Positions 37,801 to 46,979 of a stretch of 64,000 nt of DNA are shown piece after piece. Made by a program: the position numbers and the translations under genes. Within the stretch, counting starts at the first letter, position 1. Each line of letters starts with the position of its first letter. The stretch is from Longimicrobiales bacterium (GTDB lineage Bacteria > Gemmatimonadota > Gemmatimonadetes > Longimicrobiales > Gaopeijiaceae). Below the pieces are notes generated by a model. It did not search any database. It was not told the origin of the DNA and saw nothing but the letters and a program-made list of their open reading frames with translations. The stretch covers positions 51,353-115,352 of the forward strand of contig JANQDZ010000004.1 of NCBI GenBank assembly GCA_028278645.1, given 5' to 3'.

Positions 37801-39627
37801 CTAACCGGACATCCGTTCGTCCAACTCGGCCCACCTGGCGAACGCGGCTTCGATCTCCAGGGGCAAGGCCTGGGACCGTGCCGCGGCTTCCTTGATGGTT
37901 TCTGGGTCACCCTGGAAGTAATCAGGGCAGGCCATCTCCTCATGCAGTGCGTCCAGCTCCCGCTCCATGGCCTCGATCCGGGCTGGGAGATCCTCCCACT
38001 CCTTCTTTTCCAGATAACTGAGGCGAGCAGGCTCCGGGGGAGTCCCCACGGCCCGGGAGCCGGGTCCATGTCCTTTCCATTTGGCTTCCCCTTTTGAGCT
38101 CTTCCGGCTTTTTGCTGACGGCGGGGAGTCCAGATCCCTGGCCTCAACCACCCGGCGCCAATCCGAGTACCCCCCCACGTACTCTTTCACTACCCCGTCC
38201 CCCTCGAAGACCAGAGTGCTGGAACAAAGGTTGTCCAGGAAGGCCCGGTCGTGGCTGACCACCAGAACCGTTCCCTTGAACTCCAGCAGCCGCGCCTCCA
38301 GGAGCTCGAGGGTTTCCGAGTCCAGGTCGTTGGTGGGCTCGTCCAAAACCAGGAGGTTCGCCGGCCTCACGAAGAGTCGGGCCAGGAGAAGGCGATTCCG
38401 CTCCCCGCCCGAGAGGGAGCTCACCGGCTCTTTGGCCCTGGAGGGTGAAAAGAGGAAATCCTGGAGATAGCTCAGTACATGGCGCTTTTTCCCGTCCACT
38501 ATGAGGAAGTCGCTACCCCACTCCACGCTTTCAGCCACGGATCGGTTTTCATCCAGGGCTTCCCGCTGTTGATCGAAGTGGGAAACCTCCAACGAGATCC
38601 CGTGTTTGACCGAACCGGAACCCGGCTTGAGGGTTCCCAAGAGGAGGTTCAGGAGGGTGGTCTTCCCGCATCCGTTGGGACCGATGATCCCGACCTTGTC
38701 CCCTCGATAAATCGTCATGGACAGGTCCTGGACCAAGGGTTGATCGTCATACCCGAACCCGAGGTCCTTCGCCACGATCACCCGGGCGCCGGACCGATGG
38801 GCCTCATGGATGTTCATGCGAACCTTGCCCAGCCGTTCCCTGCGCTGCGCCCGCTCCTCCCTGAGGGCCTCCAGAGCCCGGACCCTCCCTTCGTTCCGTG
38901 TGCGCCGGGCCTTCACCCCCTTCCGAATCCACTCCTCCTCTTTGGCCAGGTTTTTGTCGAAGAGGGCCCACTCCTTCTCTTCGTTGGCCAGCTGGGCGTC
39001 TTTCCGCCGGAGGTATGTGGGGTAGTCACAGTTCCAGGAGGTCAATCGCCCTCGGTCCAGCTCGATGATCCGGGTGGAGAGGCGCTCGAGGAAAGCGCGG
39101 TCATGGGTGACAAAAAGCAGGCTTCCCTTGAACCGAGCCAGGAAGGACTCGAGCCATTCGATCCCATCCAGATCCAGGTGGTTGGTGGGTTCGTCCAGTA
39201 GGAGCAGGTCAGGATCCACCACCAGGGCTTTCCCCAGGAGAGCACGCCGTTTTTGGCCTCCGGAAAGGGAGGAGAACTCCTGCCCGACGTCCAGTTGGAG
39301 GAGGGAGCAGATCCGCTGAACCGAATGATCGCCTTGGGCTTCCGGCCCTGCCCCGGAGCGGATTACGGATCCGACTGACCCCGAGAGTCCCCGAGGGGCC
39401 TGTTGGGGGAGAAGGGTTACCTTCAGGGCCGGCTCCCTGACCAGCAATCCTTCGTCAGGCTCCAGCTCCCCCGCCAGGATTTGGAGAAGGGTGGACTTCC
39501 CTTCCCCGTTCCTCCCCACCAACCCGATGCGCTCTCCGTGCTCGATCTGGAGATTCGCGGAATCGAGAAGGGGGCGATCACCGTAAAGGACCCGGAGGTC
39601 CTGGCAACTCATCAACGCCACGGCCAT
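37801..39627 (-). CDS. ABC-F family ATPase (Uup-like)
   Basis: About 608 aa with two ABC ATPase cassettes (Walker A GRNGEGKST and GPNGCGKTT; signatures LSGGQKRR and LSGGERNR) joined by the ABC-F linker. A C-terminal coiled coil (about 530-605: YLEKKEWEDLPARIEAME) is typical of Uup. There are no membrane domains, so it acts on ribosomes or branched DNA rather than in transport. I chose ATG 39627 because AGGGG precedes it; a GTG at 39645 is also in frame. Confidence 0.9.
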   Translation of the reverse strand: MAVALMSCQDLRVLYGDRPLLDSANLQIEHGERIGLVGRNGEGKSTLLQILAGELEPDEGLLVREPALKVTLLPQQAPRGLSGSVGSVIRSGAGPEAQGDHSVQRICSLLQLDVGQEFSSLSGGQKRRALLGKALVVDPDLLLLDEPTNHLDLDGIEWLESFLARFKGSLLFVTHDRAFLERLSTRIIELDRGRLTSWNCDYPTYLRRKDAQLANEEKEWALFDKNLAKEEEWIRKGVKARRTRNEGRVRALEALREERAQRRERLGKVRMNIHEAHRSGARVIVAKDLGFGYDDQPLVQDLSMTIYRGDKVGIIGPNGCGKTTLLNLLLGTLKPGSGSVKHGISLEVSHFDQQREALDENRSVAESVEWGSDFLIVDGKKRHVLSYLQDFLFSPSRAKEPVSSLSGGERNRLLLARLFVRPANLLVLDEPTNDLDSETLELLEARLLEFKGTVLVVSHDRAFLDNLCSSTLVFEGDGVVKEYVGGYSDWRRVVEARDLDSPPSAKSRKSSKGEAKWKGHGPGSRAVGTPPEPARLSYLEKKEWEDLPARIEAMERELDALHEEMACPDYFQGDPETIKEAAARSQALPLEIEAAFARWAELDERMSG

Positions 39628-39741
39628 CGTCCCCTGCTCCGACACACCGGACCGGCACTGCGCCAGCCGGGCGAGATGCTAGAGGGGTGCCTCGAAGGGG
39701 GGCAAACCATATGACCGCACCCCCCCTTCCCATTCCCCTCC

Positions 39742-40407
39742 TTAGTGGACGTGATCCAGGAGCCGAACCTCGATCTCCACCTTTGTGGTTCCCCACTGGA
39801 GGTCGAGGTGCCCGTTATCCCCACCATCCGTGTGCCAGCCGATGGTGAACTGCTCCACCGGCTCCGTCATGGTCCGAGGCAGGCCGGTGAAAGACCCGAT
39901 GTTTTGCGCAACCACTTCATCGTTGATGGGGATACCCCACCGTTCGGCGTTGGAATTCAGGAAGAATTCCCATTCGAACTCGCCTGCAACGGCGTAGATG
40001 GAGTAGCTCCCGGCGGCCAGCTCGACTCCGCCAACGGAAGCGGGGAAAGGCAGATGGATCCCGGTGGCTTCGTCGGCACCCAATCGCCACGGCTCACCAA
40101 AGGGAATCAGGCCTCCCTCCACCACCCTGCCCCTGGCCGAGGGCCGGCCGTAGCAGACCTTCGCCATATGCCCATGGAGGTCGATATCTGTCTGGCCCAG
40201 GGGGCTGGGACGCTCTGCAGCTTCCTCCGGCGTCGCACTACGCAGCCAGCAGGAGACGTCGTGGGCGAGTTCGGCGGCGGACATGGCCCCTTCCGCGACC
40301 GGCTCAGCACGTGGGTCGGCTTCCGATCCCGCGTCGCCTGCCGGGCCGCATCCTACAACAAGGGCCGAGCCAACAATGGCCAAGGAAAGAAGTGATTGGA
40401 AGCGCAT
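39742..40407 (-). CDS. DUF2911 lipoprotein
   Basis: A 221-aa lipoprotein (lipobox VVGC, Cys20). The core matches DUF2911: KVCYGRPSARGR, FGEPWRLGADEATGIHLP, then SYSIYAVAGEFEWEFFLN. Function of the family is unknown; members are mostly exported proteins of Bacteroidota and related phyla. It ends 115 bp from the ABC-F gene and is preceded by an intergenic region. Confidence 0.82.
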   Translation of the reverse strand: MRFQSLLSLAIVGSALVVGCGPAGDAGSEADPRAEPVAEGAMSAAELAHDVSCWLRSATPEEAAERPSPLGQTDIDLHGHMAKVCYGRPSARGRVVEGGLIPFGEPWRLGADEATGIHLPFPASVGGVELAAGSYSIYAVAGEFEWEFFLNSNAERWGIPINDEVVAQNIGSFTGLPRTMTEPVEQFTIGWHTDGGDNGHLDLQWGTTKVEIEVRLLDHVH

Positions 40408-40503
40408 GAGATCTCCTTATCCAGTGCAGATAACCGAATCCATCGGGTTGTGATTCGATTCCCGGGCAGCGTTAGAAGCAGCGCTGGAGGCAGCCGCCTC
40501 CAG

Positions 40504-41829
40504 TCATCTGAGCCAGACGCCGAAGAGCGTAGCATACATCATACGGTAAATGTCGGTGTTGTCGACGTTCTTCGGCAGGAGGTGAGCATTCAGCCCATGG
40601 GCTTTTGCCACCATTCCGCCGAGGTTGTCATCGAACGAAGCCCAAGCGATGCCAAACGGCCAGGACTCTCCAAACCGGTCCGGCTGGGACATGAACGGGG
40701 GCGTGTTGGTCCCGTTTCGGCCATCCAGGGCCCCCCCGTTTCGTGTGACCTGAGGAAGCGGGGTTTGGGCAACCAGGGAATCTGCATTCCTGATCGGATA
40801 GACCTCCAGCCCTCCAGCATCGCTGTCGGCTGCGGTGATGAGGAGTGTCTCCGGATTTTCGTCCACAAAATCCAGAGCAACACCGAGGGCCTCGTCTGCC
40901 CTGGCCAAAGCCGTCAGGGCTCCAAGGGCGTTGTTTTGGTTGGCGAAGTTGTCGGAGCCTTCCTCCTCCACCACCAGGAGGAATCGCTCTCCCTTGGCCT
41001 CGAGGAACGCCAGGGCAGCCTCGGTCATTTCCGCGACGGAGGGAGCCCAGTGCGCGTAGAGAGCAAGCTCACGTTCCTGGATCACTTCCTCCGACCGGTC
41101 CCAGAAGGTGTGAGCAGCTGCAAACACCCCGAGGACCTTGTCTGTATCCGGTGGCAACGCCATCAGCTCATCCCGGGAGTAGACGACCGAATACCCGAGC
41201 TCCTCCGCCCGTTCGATGAGGTTCAGGCTGTCCTTCCGAATCCCTGGGATAAGGAACTTTCCCACCACACCCTCGGGAAGGAGGAGGACCTCCCCACCCC
41301 CCAGAATGATGTCAACGCCGCTCTCGATGATCTGGAGTGTGATCTCATCCACCGCATTCCGAGCCCTGGCGCTGGCCGCGAAAACCCCGGTACCGGGTTC
41401 CGCCAGGTGGCCCGTGTTCACGAGTGCCGTGGCCAAACCCGCTTCCCGAGCTTCCGTGAGGATGCTGTGAGGTTTCCCGGACAGAGATGTCAGGGGGGCC
41501 GTGCCATCCATCCCGTATGAATCCCAATGGACCTTCACGCCGAACGCATGGGAGGTCCCTCCTCCGTGGGAGGTGGCGCCCATGGAGTTCTTCATGTGAC
41601 CACGGTACACCCCCAGGTGATCGAGGCGATCCCAGTTGAGCGTCCCGTCAGGACCGACGGTGAAAAGGCGAGCGGCAGCCCAGGCAGAAGGGCCTGCCCC
41701 GTCCGGATGGATAAAAATGACGTTGCCTTGCTCCGGGGCCGGTCCCGCTTCTTGGGCACGGAGAGACGTATGGCTGGAAACGAGCAACGCCAGCGCTGAA
41801 ACCTGAAAGACTCGTATAGTTCTAATCAT
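40504..41829 (-). CDS. Divergent alkaline phosphatase-superfamily protein, exported
   Basis: A 441-aa protein with a signal peptide (1-25, ending RAQ) and alkaline phosphatase-like layout: VIFIHPDGAG with Asp43, then GATSHGGGTSHAFGVKV, where Ser87 aligns with the PhoA nucleophile. The Asp before the nucleophile is Thr86, and the usual His metal ligands (DxxxH, DH) are not seen (EGSDNFANQNN, AADSDAGG). It may use other ligands, prefer another substrate, or be inactive. ATG at 41829 was selected for the signal peptide. Confidence 0.72.
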   Translation of the reverse strand: MIRTIRVFQVSALALLVSSHTSLRAQEAGPAPEQGNVIFIHPDGAGPSAWAAARLFTVGPDGTLNWDRLDHLGVYRGHMKNSMGATSHGGGTSHAFGVKVHWDSYGMDGTAPLTSLSGKPHSILTEAREAGLATALVNTGHLAEPGTGVFAASARARNAVDEITLQIIESGVDIILGGGEVLLLPEGVVGKFLIPGIRKDSLNLIERAEELGYSVVYSRDELMALPPDTDKVLGVFAAAHTFWDRSEEVIQERELALYAHWAPSVAEMTEAALAFLEAKGERFLLVVEEEGSDNFANQNNALGALTALARADEALGVALDFVDENPETLLITAADSDAGGLEVYPIRNADSLVAQTPLPQVTRNGGALDGRNGTNTPPFMSQPDRFGESWPFGIAWASFDDNLGGMVAKAHGLNAHLLPKNVDNTDIYRMMYATLFGVWLR

Positions 41830-42092
41830 CAACTTGCCTCGAGGGTCCTCTCCCTCTGCGCCTGCGAATTGATTGGCATCCACCCGGGGCCCGTTCGCCC
41901 GTCCCACATCGGAGACTTGTCGATTCTCACTGAATGAAGCAAGAGGACGGCCCCCGGGGCATTTCGACTTGCCTGCCCCCTGCGCCATTCCCATCTTCTT
42001 CCGGCCCGTTATCCCTACCTGTTCAGCCACCCTTAAGGCGTGGAGCTTCCTCAGAAAAGGGGGCCCGCTCCACTACGCGGAGAAGCTCCTAA

Positions 42093-42941
42093 ATGTTCCT
42101 GGCGGAATTCAGCCTCCCCATCGCCGTGCTGGCCCAAATCACCTGGGACGTTTCCCCTGAGATCTTCCGAATCGGGCCCCTTCCCATCCGGTGGTACTCC
42201 CTCGGATGGCTCCTGGCCTTTGGTATTGGCTTCTACCTCGTACGATGGATGTACCAGCGGGAGGACAAGCCCGAGAAGGATCTGGAGTCGGTGCTCCTCT
42301 ACATGATTTTGGGGGCCATCATCGGGGCCAGATTGGGACATTGCCTTTTCTATCGCCCCGACTATTACCTGGCGAACCCCCTGGAAATCATCGCGTTCTG
42401 GAAGGGATTCAGAGGGCTGGCAAGCCACGGAGGTGCCCTGGGGATTCTGGTTTCCCTCTTCATCTTCAGCCGACGGCACCCCGATCAGCCTTACCTATGG
42501 CTTTTGGATCGGGTGGCAGGGCCCACTGCCCTCGGGGGGTTTTTCATCCGCATGGGCAACCTCATGAACTCGGAAATCCTCGGGCTCCCGTCTGACGCCC
42601 CCTGGGCAATGACCTTCATCAGGGTGGATGCCGTTCCCAGGCATCCGGCCCAGCTCTACGAAGCACTGAGCTACCTCACCGTCTTCTTCCTGCTCCTTTT
42701 CCTCTACCGAAGGAAGGGACCGAAACTACCACCCGGGACTCTCATCGGGACCTTCTTCGCGACGGTCTTCGGAGCGCGCTTCCTGATCGAGTTCGTCAAG
42801 GAGCGGCATTCTGCTTTTGAGGCGGGGCTTCCTTTGAGTATGGGCCAAATCCTCAGTATCCCCATCATCGCTCTCGGTCTTACCTTGATCATCTGGGGGC
42901 CGAAGTGGAGCGGAACGAAGTCCGGAGGAAAGACGGGTTGA
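42093..42941 (+). CDS. lgt: Prolipoprotein diacylglyceryl transferase
   Basis: A 282-aa inner-membrane enzyme with about seven helices. Lgt motifs are clear: GPLPIRWYSLGW, GARLGHCLFY, GLASHGGALG (the catalytic His region) and GGFFIRMGNLMNSEILG. It moves diacylglycerol from phosphatidylglycerol to the lipobox Cys, the first step for the many lipoproteins in this window. It overlaps the downstream kinase gene. Confidence 0.95.
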   Translation: MFLAEFSLPIAVLAQITWDVSPEIFRIGPLPIRWYSLGWLLAFGIGFYLVRWMYQREDKPEKDLESVLLYMILGAIIGARLGHCLFYRPDYYLANPLEIIAFWKGFRGLASHGGALGILVSLFIFSRRHPDQPYLWLLDRVAGPTALGGFFIRMGNLMNSEILGLPSDAPWAMTFIRVDAVPRHPAQLYEALSYLTVFFLLLFLYRRKGPKLPPGTLIGTFFATVFGARFLIEFVKERHSAFEAGLPLSMGQILSIPIIALGLTLIIWGPKWSGTKSGGKTG

Positions 42942-43744
42942 GGGCCGGACCCCGGTGGCGACATCCTGAGTTCGAAGTCGTCGAGCACCTGGAAGCCAGA
43001 GTCCTGGCTCGACCCGAGGTGGTGTCCTGGGTCAGATACGTCCTCGAGGGCCGGAAGAGCCTCTATTTAGCGGCCGGACTGGAAGAGGACGTTTGGCATC
43101 TCGAAGGCAGATATCCCGTCCATGTCATCCCGGCAAAGGGATCCGGGCCGGCATCTCCCGGACCGAGCGCTCGGTGGGCGGTCCGACACTTTGCCAGGGG
43201 TGGTCGACTCGTGTCGAGACTCCTGGGGGATCGGTACCTTCGGGTTCCCCCGGTGCGGCCCTACCAGGAGATCGAAGCCAGCGAAGCCGCCAGGAATAGA
43301 GGGATCCCCACCCCTCGAGTGGTTGCGGCGGCCACATACACCTCGGGGCCTTTTTACCGGGCGGACCTCGTTACGTCCTACATCCCGAACACGTCGGACC
43401 TGGTGGAAGCTTTGTTTGATACCCGGAGGAAGGGAGCCGGAGGAGCAACGGAACGCCTGGACGCGCTCAGGACCACCGGCGCCTTGCTTAAGGACCTGGC
43501 CAGGGCAGGGATCCGACATCGGGACCTTCATGCAGGGAACGTCCTTCTGGAGTGGCAGGGGGCCGCGCCAAGGCCCCATCTCCTGGACCTGGATCGGTGT
43601 GACGTCGGAGCCGAAGGGACCACCGTGCCCGTGACTCCCATGTTCCAAAGACTCCGTCGATCCCTCCTGAAATGGGAGCGTAGGACGGGGCTGAACCTCT
43701 CGGAGCAGGAGTGGAAAACCCTGGCCGACGCAGTGGCCGATTAA
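42905..43744 (+). CDS. LPS-core (Kdo/heptose) kinase family protein
   Basis: A 279-aa protein of the WaaP/KdkA lipopolysaccharide kinase superfamily: WAVRHFARGGRLVSRLLGDRY, then the kinase core RHRDLHAGNVLLEW and LLDLDRCD (metal-binding Asp). It would phosphorylate Kdo or heptose of the inner core. The frame from 42905 overlaps lgt by 37 bp; a TTG at 42938 with GGAGG upstream is an alternative start touching the lgt stop. A GT9 transferase follows. Confidence 0.82.
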   Translation: MERNEVRRKDGLRAGPRWRHPEFEVVEHLEARVLARPEVVSWVRYVLEGRKSLYLAAGLEEDVWHLEGRYPVHVIPAKGSGPASPGPSARWAVRHFARGGRLVSRLLGDRYLRVPPVRPYQEIEASEAARNRGIPTPRVVAAATYTSGPFYRADLVTSYIPNTSDLVEALFDTRRKGAGGATERLDALRTTGALLKDLARAGIRHRDLHAGNVLLEWQGAAPRPHLLDLDRCDVGAEGTTVPVTPMFQRLRRSLLKWERRTGLNLSEQEWKTLADAVAD

Positions 43745-43784
43745 CCCCGAATCGTAGGAAGAGAGGGGCGGAGTAACGAGCTCA

Positions 43785-44906
43785 ATGTCCGGTTGGAAGC
43801 CACACGGGCCTCTCCGAGAGCCTCCCCGATCCATCCTGATCGTTATGCTGTCGGCCGTGGGAGACGCCGTTCAGGTCCTCCCGGTGGTCTCCTCCCTCCG
43901 GCGGGATTTCCCGGAAACCCACCTCACCTGGATCATCCAACCCGGCCCGTACGAGCTCGTTCGGGATCACCCCGCCGTTGACGAGTTCGTCCTCTTTCAC
44001 CGTGGAAAGAGAGGGTCGAAGGACCGGGGACCCATCTCGGGAATCCGGAATCTGATCCCGGGAGCCCGAGGCGTTCTGCGTGCGGGAAGAAGACTGAGGC
44101 GATCAGCCAAGCGGAGGCCGGAACGATCGTTCGATCTGGTCCTCTGCCTCCAGGTCTACTTCAAGGCAGGCATCCTTGCCGCCATGGCTCCGGGGCAGAT
44201 CAAGCTGGGTTTCGACCGGTCCAGGGCAAGAGACCTGAACTGGCTCTTCACCACCCATCGGATCCCGCCTCACCCCCAGGGGTTCGGGCACATCCAAGAC
44301 CAGTACTTCGAATTCCTCGAGCATCTGGGAGTTGATCCCTATCCTCTCGAGTACGGGATGGTCCTCTCCGAGACCGAAAAGCAGGAGCAAGGAGAATTCT
44401 TTGGATCTTTGAACACACCGACCTGCGCCATGGTCGTGGGCTCCAGCGATCCCCGGAAGAATTGGACTCCGGACGGATACTCCGAGGTGGCCTCGAGGAT
44501 CAAAGAGAGCTTCGGACTCCAGCCGGTCTTGGTGGGGGGGAACTCACCCGATGAAGATGGGGCGGCCCGGGCCATCCTCGAGCAATGTCCCACCAAGGTC
44601 CTGGACGCCCGGGGCGGCGGTCTCCGGCGGCTCCTATGGTTGTTGGGCGGATCGGCCCTGGTTATCGGTCCGGACACGGGCCCCCTCCACATGGCTCGGG
44701 CCATGGAGGTCCCGGTGATCGGGCTATACGGTTTTACGAACCCGAAGCGTTCAGGACCCTACCGGTTGTTTTCCGAGCTCATCGTGGATGGGTACGCCCG
44801 ATTCCCGGGTGAGAATTACCCGTTGAGCATGGAACGCCGGCCAGCCGGGATGGCTCGGATCACGCCTGAGATGGTGATGGAAAAGGTTGGAATCGCCCTC
44901 GGGTGA
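43785..44906 (+). CDS. GT9 glycosyltransferase (heptosyltransferase-like)
   Basis: A 373-aa glycosyltransferase family 9 protein: MLSAVGDAVQVLPVVSSLR in the first Rossmann domain, VVGSSDPRKNW and GPDTGPLHMARAMEVPVIGLYG in the second. GT9 members transfer ADP-heptose to LPS inner core, in line with the kinase just upstream. Cytoplasmic, peripheral to the inner membrane. The exact acceptor cannot be told. Confidence 0.88.
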   Translation: MSGWKPHGPLREPPRSILIVMLSAVGDAVQVLPVVSSLRRDFPETHLTWIIQPGPYELVRDHPAVDEFVLFHRGKRGSKDRGPISGIRNLIPGARGVLRAGRRLRRSAKRRPERSFDLVLCLQVYFKAGILAAMAPGQIKLGFDRSRARDLNWLFTTHRIPPHPQGFGHIQDQYFEFLEHLGVDPYPLEYGMVLSETEKQEQGEFFGSLNTPTCAMVVGSSDPRKNWTPDGYSEVASRIKESFGLQPVLVGGNSPDEDGAARAILEQCPTKVLDARGGGLRRLLWLLGGSALVIGPDTGPLHMARAMEVPVIGLYGFTNPKRSGPYRLFSELIVDGYARFPGENYPLSMERRPAGMARITPEMVMEKVGIALG

Positions 44907-44948
44907 GGTGGCAGGGCTGCTGCCCCGGTCGCCGCCTGGGGGGAGCCC

Positions 44949-45335
44949 TCAACCCTCCTCTTCTTCGTCGCCGTCTTCCCCTTCTTGTCGTACCAGGCCC
45001 AGGATCGCCGCCTGAGGGACCACCAGGTATTTCTCACCCTCGAAGGTGATCTCCACCGCTGCCTTCCGGAAAAAGATGGCGAAGTCGCCAACCTCTGCCT
45101 GGATGGGCACGTACCTCGGCTCCCCCGAATCGATCTTCCATGGCTCGTCATCGAGGTCGGCCGGAGCACCGATGGGTGTCCCGGGCCCAACCGCCACGAC
45201 CTTCCCGGTCTGGACGGCTTGGTTGTCGATTGCTGTGGCTGGGAGATAGAGGCCAACTTTTGTTCTGTCCTCCCCCTCCCCGGGTTTGATCAAAACCCGA
45301 TCCCCCACAACGATGAGCCTCTTCATGGCTGCCAT
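44949..45335 (-). CDS. GroES-like co-chaperonin, solitary and extended
   Basis: A 128-aa Cpn10-fold protein: MKRLIVVGDRVLIKPGEGEDRTKVGLYLP is the GroES N-terminus, and KYLVVPQAAILGLV its end, followed by an acidic tail (EGEDGDEEEEG). It is about 30 residues longer than usual because of an insert (PADLDDEPWKIDSGEPRYVP region, about 60-80). No groEL lies nearby, so it is probably a second, divergent GroES. ATG 45335 (MAAMKRL) is the likely start. Confidence 0.75.
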   Translation of the reverse strand: MAAMKRLIVVGDRVLIKPGEGEDRTKVGLYLPATAIDNQAVQTGKVVAVGPGTPIGAPADLDDEPWKIDSGEPRYVPIQAEVGDFAIFFRKAAVEITFEGEKYLVVPQAAILGLVRQEGEDGDEEEEG

Positions 45336-45485
45336 GGCGTACTCCCTCTCTTGGGCCCTGCCCGGCCCTGGAAGACGGACATCCAGGTTCGGACAACCCA
45401 ATAGACTTCCCTGAAAAAAGAAATATGGGCCATTGGAGGGGGAAACCCCAGGCCGGGGTCACACCCCACCTTCCCAGCAGTCTCC

Positions 45486-46100
45486 CTAGAACTCCTCTAC
45501 TGAATAGCGGAAGAAGGACACCGAGTCCGACCAGTGATCCCTGCTCAAGCCGGCCTTCCGGCAAAGCTCCCCAAGGAAGGCATCCGGCTCGGGGAGAGAC
45601 TCCCAAACCTGCGGTAGAAAGGTGGACCGATGGGGAGGGTCTTCCATCAGGAGACCGTCCACGCCCGGCCTCAACATATCCAAGAGGGCCGGACGGTTGT
45701 CCGCCAATAGGGGCTCCAGGGGAGTGAGGACGCTGATGTGGATCTCCAGGTCAGCCATTTCCTTCCAAGAAAGGGGTTCAAACCGATAGTCACGAAAGGC
45801 CGCGGAGTATGCGTTCTGAGCGACGTCCTCAGCCAGCGGTCGGCGCGCCTCCATGCTCCCGACACATCCTCGGAGTTGGCCAGCCAGGTTCAACGTGACG
45901 AAGGTGGCCCCCGATTCCCGTAACCGCGGTGGGAGTTGGGAGAAGGCCGGTTCCATTGGTCGATCCTCTTCCAGCCCGCACCGGATAGACGCTTCGGCAA
46001 TATCCCGAAGGGCACCCCGATCCCCCTCCGAAAGGCCCGCCTCCCCCGGTTTCGGGTCCTCGTCACCCTCTCTGCAGTAACCGGTGTTCATCGAGGTCAT
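45486..46100 (-). CDS. AMMECR1-domain protein
   Basis: A 204-aa AMMECR1-family protein (component A of the AmmeMemoRadiSam set): FVTLNLAGQLRGCVGSMEARRPLAEDVAQNAYSAAFRDYRF contains the conserved LRGCVG signature, and LEIHISVLTP and VDGLLMEDPP follow. The biochemical role is unknown. The usual partners (Memo-like and radical SAM proteins) are not adjacent. Confidence 0.88.
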   Translation of the reverse strand: MTSMNTGYCREGDEDPKPGEAGLSEGDRGALRDIAEASIRCGLEEDRPMEPAFSQLPPRLRESGATFVTLNLAGQLRGCVGSMEARRPLAEDVAQNAYSAAFRDYRFEPLSWKEMADLEIHISVLTPLEPLLADNRPALLDMLRPGVDGLLMEDPPHRSTFLPQVWESLPEPDAFLGELCRKAGLSRDHWSDSVSFFRYSVEEF

Positions 46101-46324
46101 TACTCCCCAGCCCTTCTGGGAGCGGCGGGTTTACACTCGTATCCCGTCATACCCCCACGTCCGATCCTATCCTCCTCCCTCGCCGACCGCCACCGGAAAT
46201 CCTCGGCGGAGGCCGGGCTCCGAAAAACGCCGGGGACCAAGCCGGGAACCTATTTCAAGCTTGATGGATTACCAGGGCACGCCATGGGATAACAGCAGTT
46301 TCAAGAGAGGACGTTGAGGAGGAC

Positions 46325-46963
46325 ATGATGAGAAGACTTCTGAGCTTACCCGGGCTGGCTTTGGTCAGTCTGCTGACGATGGGAGCCGCCGCCAGCCCCG
46401 CCGGAGAGACCACGGCCCATGAGGTGCGGCCATGGAACGTCGATGTGCCCCACACCGAGATCAACTTCTCGGTGAAGCACTTTTTCACGCCGGTCACCGG
46501 GACCTTCGGAGACTACGAAATCGACCTGATGTTCGACGCGGAGGCACCTGAGAACAGCTCTGTCCGGGTCAGCATCGATGTCGCGAGCGTGGACACGGAC
46601 AATGAGCGGCGGGACAACCACCTTCGGTCACCGGACTTCTTCAACGCCGAGCAATTCCCGAAGATGACCTTCGAGAGCACCTCGGTGAGGTCGGCAGGGG
46701 AAGGAAAGCTCCTGGCCAAGGGTGACCTGACCATCAAAGGGATCACCCGAGAGGTGGAGTTGGCCATCGATCTCCTAGGCGTCATGGACCTCCCGCCCGA
46801 CATGCAAGAGATGCTCGGCGGGGTGAAGCGGGTTGCGGGCTTTCAGGCCTCCACCCAGGTGGACCGACGGGAATTCGAGGTGGGTGTGGCGAACTGGGCT
46901 CAGACCATGATCGTTGGTGGCGATGTGGATATCTCTATCGCCCTGGAAGCGAACCACAAGTAA
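46325..46963 (+). CDS. YceI-family periplasmic protein
   Basis: A 212-aa YceI protein with a signal peptide (about 1-25) and the family core WNVDVPHTEINFSVKHFF, DNERRDNHLRSPDFFNAEQFPKMTFES and the late WAQTMIVGGDVDISI strand. YceI proteins bind isoprenoid lipids in the periplasm. GAGGAG lies before the ATG pair at 46325/46328. It converges with the GH172 gene. Confidence 0.92.
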   Translation: MMRRLLSLPGLALVSLLTMGAAASPAGETTAHEVRPWNVDVPHTEINFSVKHFFTPVTGTFGDYEIDLMFDAEAPENSSVRVSIDVASVDTDNERRDNHLRSPDFFNAEQFPKMTFESTSVRSAGEGKLLAKGDLTIKGITREVELAIDLLGVMDLPPDMQEMLGGVKRVAGFQASTQVDRREFEVGVANWAQTMIVGGDVDISIALEANHK

Positions 46964-46979
46964 CCCAAAGGAAAGGCTG

